30,404 nt of DNA, taken from Nephromyces sp. MM_2019 (Eukaryota; Apicomplexa; Aconoidasida; Nephromycida). Positions 23,732 through 30,404 of this stretch are shown piece after piece. Each line of letters begins with the position of its first letter. Positions within the stretch are counted from its first letter, which is position 1. The notes below the pieces were generated by a model, which had not been told where the DNA came from, did no database searches, and was given only the letters and a program-made list of their open reading frames with translations. The position numbers and the translations under genes were made by a program. The stretch is from assembly GCA_015657535.1 (NCBI GenBank), contig JADHZB010001361.1, forward strand, positions 10,631-41,034, given 5' to 3'.

Positions 23732-26700
23732 GATTGAGGTTATTTCAAGGCATTTCAAGGCATTCTAAGGTATTTTGGAAGTTTCCAGAAATATAGCGTC
23801 AGTGTTTTGGTTTTCAGATCTCCTAATGGAAGAGCTTGTGGAATTTGGTGTGTGTTGCAAACCAAATGAATATGCAAGTTTTGATGCAGATGAAGTTAAT
23901 ACACTTGTTTAGTACTTGGAGAAATGCGGTGTGTACTCTGTATATTACTCTTCTCCTGCAATGATGATCGATTTTAACCCGCTTTTTCTAATCGTTTAGT
24001 CTTTCAACTTGAAGGTTTCCGTTGTTTTTGTAGTGCAAAAATACTCTGCGGTACTTAATGAAGTGGGAAGCTTTCAGTGTGTGTTGTAAGCAAAGTATTT
24101 CTTTGATGTCTATATCGCTGTGTGTGTGTGTTTTTTGGCCGGTGAAGTGTATGTTAGTGGTTCATCGTGTGCGTGGAGGAGGCTGCAATATTATTAGTGG
24201 TTCACCGCGTATGTGGGGGAGGATGCAGCTTATTGTGTTTAGTTTGTGCTTTTCTAAATTTGTGTAATGTTTGAAGATGCTACACTAGTAGAGAAGGTTA
24301 TTATGATGGTGTGTAAAAATGCCGATTTAAGATTTGCGTGTGTGCTCCCTGTGGGTGAAGAGAGTATGTGCGTGCCTTTCCAGTGAAGGGAGCGTGTATC
24401 TGTGCACTTGCAGTGAAGCGAGTGTGTTTGCCCTTACGGTGAAGAGAGTGTGTGTGAACCTCTAGGGCGAAAAGAGTGTGTGTTCCCCCTCACTATGAAG
24501 CTATTGTGTATGAGATTTCATCATTGAGCGTGCTTTGTGTGCGTTTATATGTATGACATGATTTTTTTGGTGCGAATCTGCTTCTTCTGTGCTTTAGCGG
24601 TGTTTCTGGTCCCTTTAGTGTATAGAGAGTGCGGGATATATATGTGTGTGTGCGTGTTCCCCCTCCTCTGCTTAGCCTAGTATACCTTTCTTGCAGCTGG
24701 CTTACCAAGTTTTGTGCTGATTTCTTTGAGTTTACCTCTTCATCTTCATGCTCTTAATTTCACTGACTCTTGGGGCAGCTCCGCTTTATATGAAGCATTT
24801 TAGCCATCTTTAAGGGTGAAAACAACGAAGATGTAAGGAAGAAACTTGTAGATTCTGTGTGCGCACACAGCACTAGCTTTGCTAGCAGTAAGGTTATATA
24901 CTGCAAACTACCTCATTTCAGTAAACTTCCACCTGATGAGCTTTATATTAGAAACTTCCGCTGATTATTCGTTTATATCGCTTTTTTTGGTGATATATTT
25001 TAAGCTTTGTAAGTTATACCAAGAAGAGCTCAACTTCAGCCTTAAAGCTCTTGATTCAAATACATTTACATGGTGGGAGTCTCATACACGAAATGTCCCC
25101 GGCATAAGCGGCAACTCTCGCACACACTGTATATTTTGCACTCACGCAGGAACCCTCGCACACATTAGAACTTTCGCTCATGCAGCAGCTCGTGCACACA
25201 CTGGAGGTCATTCGCATAGAAGAGCTTTCGCTCACACAGAAATTCACACACGCATACAACCTTTCGCATACACCGAAATTATCGTAAAAATCACCTTAGA
25301 TTGATAGTCTCCCACGCGCATATGCTGACAAACACCAACATACATTAGCATACACACACACTAACACACACGCCAAGAAGAGGTAAATACATGCCTGTGA
25401 GCTAAAATGAGTATCTACTTCGCCTAGTGTATCCCTAATCGGCCACCTGAGAAGCATCCAAACTGCTGACAAAGATTTCACATGCTTCACATGTTGCCAT
25501 GTCGCATCACACTAAGACTTTGAAGCTTGCACACACGGTGGGCGGCCAACACCTAATATACACACACATGATGATGGGTGGCACACACGCCCACTATCGG
25601 AGAGATACACACATCCACGATAAACAGCGTGCACACGATGCGGGTAAACGCATTATAAAAAAAACACACACAGCACACGCACACACACTCTACACCTACG
25701 CGCGCGAAACACACATATACACACTCTGGAAACACACGCACGATACGCACGCGCACACGATATGCACACACACAATTTTTGATACGCTCAACGCAAATGA
25801 GCGAGTTTCTCGCGCACACCACACGCTTTCACCCATCAAGCTTTCTGGGAGGCAAAAGATCTTTTTCCTGATTCCTCGAATCCACATACAATAGCAGCTT
25901 TCATGAAGGACCTCAGCTGAGATCACATTCATTGCGATTTTCCCTACATTTTCCTCGATCCTTCCTCTTCTATGATAGACATGCAAAAACAATCAAAAGC
26001 CCATAGATATTTTCCAGCTAGTAGTGTATTCGAGTGAAGCTATCTTCAAAGATTCGGCATTAACACACTTATAGTAGAGCACACACACCGGCTGTGCCTA
26101 AGCTCTCTTCAGCGTAGAGTTCCCAAAAGTATTAATAAGCAAAAACGGCATGCTTTGAACACACACACACGGCATGCCTTGAAGACACTCACACACATGT
26201 CATAATTCAAGCACAAACAGACTGCATGCTCTGATATAACTCCCTCAAGCTTTGATTTTTTCGAAGCTTTTGAGGGGGGAATCATGCCCTGTAGATTAGA
26301 TGTTAAGCTACTAGTTGATATACCCTGCAGGCTTGATTACTTATCTAAAAAATCTGCGGCGTTTTATGATTCTCTAGTCTATCTTCACACCCAATCTACT
26401 CAAACTTAACTTTCTGCACACGCCTCGTATTAGAAGGCAGTTTCAACTATTCTCAAAAGCCTCATGTAGCATACGCTCTGCAGCTGCTATGCACACGCAC
26501 CGTCATGATGAGTTGTATGCTTGCCACTTGAGTGCATAATATAGCCTATCATCTTCTTCAAGGTTAAATAGTCAACTGTTTTCCAGAGAAGATTAAAAGT
26601 GTGATTTCTCGTAAAGTAGCCTACTATCGTCATTGCAGCTGTGTTTGCTATCAAGAGAAGAAGCTCATGCATCTTTACACACATGCTAAATCCATATTTT

Positions 26701-27292
26701 CCCCTATTTTACACCCCAACTCTCTTCTATCTAAATATATTTCGCCTTTATCTAGGCACCTTCCCTCTTCTATCTGCACACTACTCACATGCTGCTTGAT
26801 TTGTATACACACCGTTTTATAAGCTTCTATCTTCAAAAGATGAAGCACAGATACTCAGGATAAAGGTAGCACAAACCTCAAGTACACAGTGAGTCTGAAG
26901 AGGAAGCACACACGAAGAGACATCAAAGGAGGGAAAAGCTGGTTAGAGGAGTTCTACGCGCATAAAGTATAGAGAGAGCACGCTGAAGTTCGTCAGGAAA
27001 CACACACACACGCAAAAATTGGAGCACGTAGTTGACGACACACGTGCACACAAACAGGCATTTTTACAGAAAAGAAGCTTCCAAAAATTAACACACACTT
27101 CAACCTAAACGTCTCTAGGCACACAAGCTAAGGGACAGTTGCAAACAACTCCGGTTACTCACACTTTTTGAGAGACTCCCACATGCTTTAACACACTTTC
27201 ACGCTGTTGCACACAAATATAATAGTACGGAGTTACACGCAAACGCTTTTAGGCGCACACTTCGCCACATAGACTTGTACACACCCAAAAAA
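23732..27292. other. Intergenic spacer: TG-rich repeats then CA-rich upstream region
   Basis: No coding is supported here. From 24355 to 24497 there are degenerate copies (about 26-30 bp) of GTGAAGAGAGTGTGTG. From 25080 to 25290 there are degenerate CTCGCACACACT/TTTCGCTCACACA units. From 25300 to 27280 the + strand is CA-rich, with many Thr/His-rich pseudo-frames. The switch from TG-rich to CA-rich happens near 25.1 kb, between the end of TRAP1 and the start of the next gene. Confidence 0.6.
24355..24497. repeat. Degenerate GTGAAGAGAGTGTG minisatellite
   Basis: Five imperfect units begin GTGAAG(A/G/C)GAG(T/C)(A/G)TGTG (first at 24355), with the last copies altered to CGAAAAGAGTGTGTG. The period is about 26-30 bp. 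It is intergenic, downstream of TRAP1. Confidence 0.6.
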
Positions 27293-30200
27293 ATGGAAAA
27301 ATTTTCTGCTCTCCTACACAGCCAGCCAGTATCACCTCCTGATTTGCAGAATTTTTCGAATTTTATCTATGGCTCAGCGCAGGGAGAATCGTCTTCAATC
27401 GAAGGCTTCCTCAATTGGATGAATAAGTTTGATCCATTCTCATCCATCAGAATCCTTCTCTCTTCCCCCCTTTGCCTACCTCCTCCAGAGCTTAAAAGCA
27501 GCAATAAGGGGGGGATGATCCAAACCCCCCCTTCCTCCCTAGCTTTTGGGAGAGCATCATTGGCCCCCCCTAGTTCTACCTCGCCCACTACGTTGATTAT
27601 GAATCACCAGGAAAGTGGTGTCTGTGCGCAACAAGAAGGTGGTGGTGGTGTGTGTTTTCCAGAGCTCTTTGAGTATACTGCGAGAACCTTTGGATTTAGT
27701 TTGCTTCGTGATGTAGTGAGGAGGGTGGAGAAAGACTTGAAATATCTTTACTGGGGGGAGACTAGGCAAAGCCTAAGTGAGGCGGAGCAATCTGCAGCTT
27801 TTGAGGTTGCCTCTAAGATCCGGGAGATAGTAAAGACTATACTGAGGCTTGAGAAAACATCCTTCACACACACGCAATGTGGGGGAACTTCAGCTCTTAA
27901 TGTGGAGCTTGTGTGTTTGCGAGAACTTGAAGCTAGCTGTGTTAAGCAGCTTGCGTGCTTGCTAGCCAAGGTCTTGATGTATGATGATCTTGGAGAATGG
28001 GGGGATACCCTGAAAGCTATAGAGCAGCAGGCTATGACTCAAGATGCCTCTTCCATTGGGTTGTGTGCCAGTCCTTCACGCAGTGTATTCTTGCTTTACC
28101 TTACTGAGCTCGCTGAAAACATGAACCTGGTAAGTGCTATGGGGGGGGTAATCTAGTTGTGAATTTGTGCTCGGAGGAAATTTTGAAAGATACCTGCTTA
28201 ACGTGGGTGTGTGGAGATGTGTATGGAGATGTGTGTGTATATGGAGATGAGAGTCTGTGATGATATGAATGTTTGAATAATTGAGTGTGAGATGAGTGTG
28301 TGCATGTGAGGATTTTCGTGAATATTCGGGTGTGTGAAGATAAGGGTGAATAAAGCGGTGTGAGAAGATGTGTGTGTGAAGTTGAGAGTGTATGAAGATA
28401 GCAGTATGTGTGTTGATTGAAGCTTTGAGTTTTCGTCATATTTTAGAACTTCTTCATCTTTTTTTCCTCGCAATTCCTCCTTTTCTTCTATGCTGTTTAG
28501 AGCGATTCTTTCATATCAAAGCATCGAAGGTTGGCATTACTTAGGCTAATTGAAGGTAACTACCTGGTGGCCATACAGATTCTCATTTTCTACGTTGAGC
28601 TACTGAAAGCATCAGCTATGAGGAATCAGGAAGATTTTCAGCAGCAAGAAGCAGGCATATGCTTGATAGCTGTGCGGTGAGCGTGAGTGTATGTGTCAAT
28701 GTTTGCGATGGGGTCGTTTGTGTGTGTATGTGTGTGTTTATTCGTTACTTTAAGGAGAGTGTGAGTGTGAATAGGATTGCCTTACAATTAGTGTTAGTGT
28801 GATTTTGTATTTTGTAATGGCATAATGAGTTTGAGCACGAGTGTGTGGATGTGTGTGATTCAGTGCTTCACGATGTATATATGTATCTACACATTGATAG
28901 CTATTGGTGTGTATGTTGGTGAAAGGTGCTCCTTATCTTTAGTAGTATCTTCCGCTTAGCTTGCTTAGCATTACCCTCTCACAGATTTCAAGTGTGTGCA
29001 CACACAAGCTGACTTTGCTAAGCATCTTGAGCTTAGGTCGTGCAGGCGCCACGCAAACAGTGTGAAGCGAGCTACTCAGCTAATTTCTCTTGGTCTCAAT
29101 AAAGATAGCTACCCCCGCAAACACACACCTACACATGTGCACATATAGAGATGCACACACACACAGTGGCAGAGATACACACCTGCACACATACCAAGCC
29201 ACACACAAACACCCACACACCAACGTACACACCCCAACACATATCCCAGCACACACCCAAGCACACACCCCAACACACACCCAAAGACCCACACATTAAC
29301 GTACACACCCCAACAAACACACCAGCCCATACACAGATCCAACTACTGCGTTCAGTGAAGTATCGCTAGTCCTCCCTGCTGATATCTTGCTGAGGACTAA
29401 TATTTTAGATACACTATACAGCCTCACATTCTCTTGTGGAAGTTTCTTTGGAAACTTTGGTGTGGAGGTTTTACAGGTTTTAGAAAACCTCGTCCAAGAT
29501 ATGAAGAGGAAGGAAGGAAAGCGTTTAGTTGCTAAAATCATTGCTGATCAACACATTAATCAGTTAGTTTCCTTGATTGGAAACATGTGTGCGCAGTGTG
29601 TTGTTTCCTGTGGAGATTATGAGGTGGGTGGTTGGAGGGTGGTGGGGGGTGTGTGGGGGGTGGTTTGTTGCAGTGGATTGGTTGGTTGCTGAGGTATGGT
29701 TGGTGGCTGGAGGGTGGTGGGGGTGGTGGGGGTGGTTGTGGGTTAGGGGCTGGATGCGGGGTTTACTTGGTGATGGACAGGATGAGGTATTAGGCGTTGG
29801 AACCGTGAGTGTATATACAGAAGATTTCAGGGGCAAAGAAGTGAAGCAATTCATAATTCCGTGTTTGTGGGGTATGCGTATACGTATTATACCTGCTTTA
29901 TACGTGGGTGTACGTACACTACCAAAGAGAGAGCGCGGATGTGTAAAAAAATTTTTTGCTCCGTAAAACGTCTACCAAAATTTCGCTATGAAGAGAATGA
30001 AAAGGTCTAATTACTTTGTGCTTCTCAAGCATTACGCACTGTCTAAACATTGTGCATGCTGTATATACTGTGCATACACAAATTTGAGTTCACACGCACA
30101 ACTAGCTAAAGCATCGTATGCTTGCGCACGCGCGTTTGGGATAATACTTGATCGCATGAAAACACGCACACGCACTCGCGCACATCTGCTTTTCTTCGTG

Positions 30201-30311
30201 CAGGCTTTACAGTTACATAAAAGAGTGGCTGATATAGCGTTGGATTTGATAGAGCACTGCGCCTTTTTTGTGGCGAGTAAACTTGATGATAACACACTAA
30301 CGGACTTCTGG

Positions 30312-30313
<2 letters not shown>
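27293..30313 (+). CDS. Unrecognised alpha-helical protein, first four exons (3' end outside window)
   Basis: Exons: 27293-28129, 28501-28676, 29356-29623, 30204-30313. All junction phases agree, giving 463 residues plus two bases that continue beyond the window. The start is ATG 27293 in an A-rich AAAAAAATGG context; the upstream DNA is CA-rich and non-coding. Residues 1-55 and roughly 120-280 look helical and amphipathic (for example YTARTFGFSLLRDVVRRV, EVASKIREIVKTILRLEK), split by a Pro/Ser/Gly-rich low-complexity segment at about 60-115. Later exons are leucine-rich helices (RRLALLRLIEGNYLVAIQIL, VEVLQVLENLVQDM, RVADIALDLIEHCAFFV). Serial helices suggest a HEAT/ARM-like scaffold such as a transport receptor or a large complex subunit, but no signature fixes the family. 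I see no signal peptide or membrane segment. Confidence 0.72.
29090..29345. repeat. CA-rich tract near the 3' end of an intron
   Basis: Degenerate CACACCCCAACACACACCCA-type repeats sit in intron 28677-29355, just upstream of the GCGTTCAG acceptor. The same intron begins TG-rich after its donor at 28677. His/Thr-rich frames on + and Cys/Val/Gly-rich frames on - are repeat artefacts. Confidence 0.8.
29624..29760 (+). repeat. G-rich GGTGG/GGTTGG tract in an intron
   Basis: Right after the donor at 29624, runs of GGTGGGGGG, GGTTGGTTGG and GGTGGTGGGGG continue for about 135 bp on the sense strand. It has strong G-quadruplex potential and is likely a degenerate GGTGGT/GGTTGG slippage repeat. Confidence 0.7.

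Positions 30314-30314
<1 letters not shown>

Positions 30315-30404
<90 letters not shown>
30315..30404. repeat. (TG)n microsatellite at the window end
   Basis: A pure TG run of about 45 units starts at the donor of the preceding exon and continues to the last base. The true length is unknown. Confidence 0.95.

Noticed and set aside
25499..25894. Thr/His-rich ORF and its antisense Cys/Val-rich frame
   Set aside because: Both come from CA-rich simple sequence; composition mirrors the repeat and no splice-linked exons are seen.
29046..29110. Alternative exon of the third gene (acceptor at 29045, reading RHANSVKRATQLISLG)
   Set aside because: The acceptor phase fits, but no phase-compatible donor leads on to the exon at 29356, whereas 28676 joins 29356 directly in phase.

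Overview
The window is nuclear DNA from a eukaryote, most likely a protist; an apicomplexan or related alveolate is my best guess but not proven. Genes are split by many GT-AG introns, TAG and TGA are both used as real stops (standard code), and non-coding DNA is saturated with (TG)n/(CA)n tracts and degenerate minisatellites. Both window ends lie in dinucleotide repeats, which suggests a contig that stops at unassemblable microsatellites. An internal 50-N gap sits in a minisatellite.

Layout, all three supported genes on the + strand: (1) positions 348-6936 hold the last seven visible exons (791 codons plus stop) of a VPS13-family bridge-like lipid transfer protein, with its 5' part outside the window. 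(2) About 5.9 kb (6937-12802) has no firmly supported gene, only a weak small minus-strand ORF tail-to-tail with VPS13, plus repeats and the N gap. (3) Positions 12803-23641 hold a complete mitochondrial Hsp90 (TRAP1-type) gene of 18 exons. Joining the exons by splice phase gives one uninterrupted 787-residue protein with a mitochondrial-type leader and an unusual acidic C-terminal tail. Introns make up close to 80% of the gene span. (4) Positions 23642-27292 are a G-rich 3' flank followed by a CA-rich spacer. (5) Positions 27293-30313 are the first four exons of an alpha-helical protein I do not recognise; it continues beyond the window.

The genes show no operon-like or pathway link. VPS13 works at membrane contact sites and TRAP1 in the mitochondrial matrix, so the neighbourhood looks like ordinary housekeeping. 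I see no mobile element, defence system, rRNA or tRNA. The most interesting signals are in the introns: each large TRAP1 intron carries its own minisatellite, a 12-bp palindromic motif (GTGTAnnTACAC) recurs almost only in introns, purine and pyrimidine tracts of opposite sense flank a 47-nt exon, and several introns begin TG-rich and end CA-rich so that their ends could pair.
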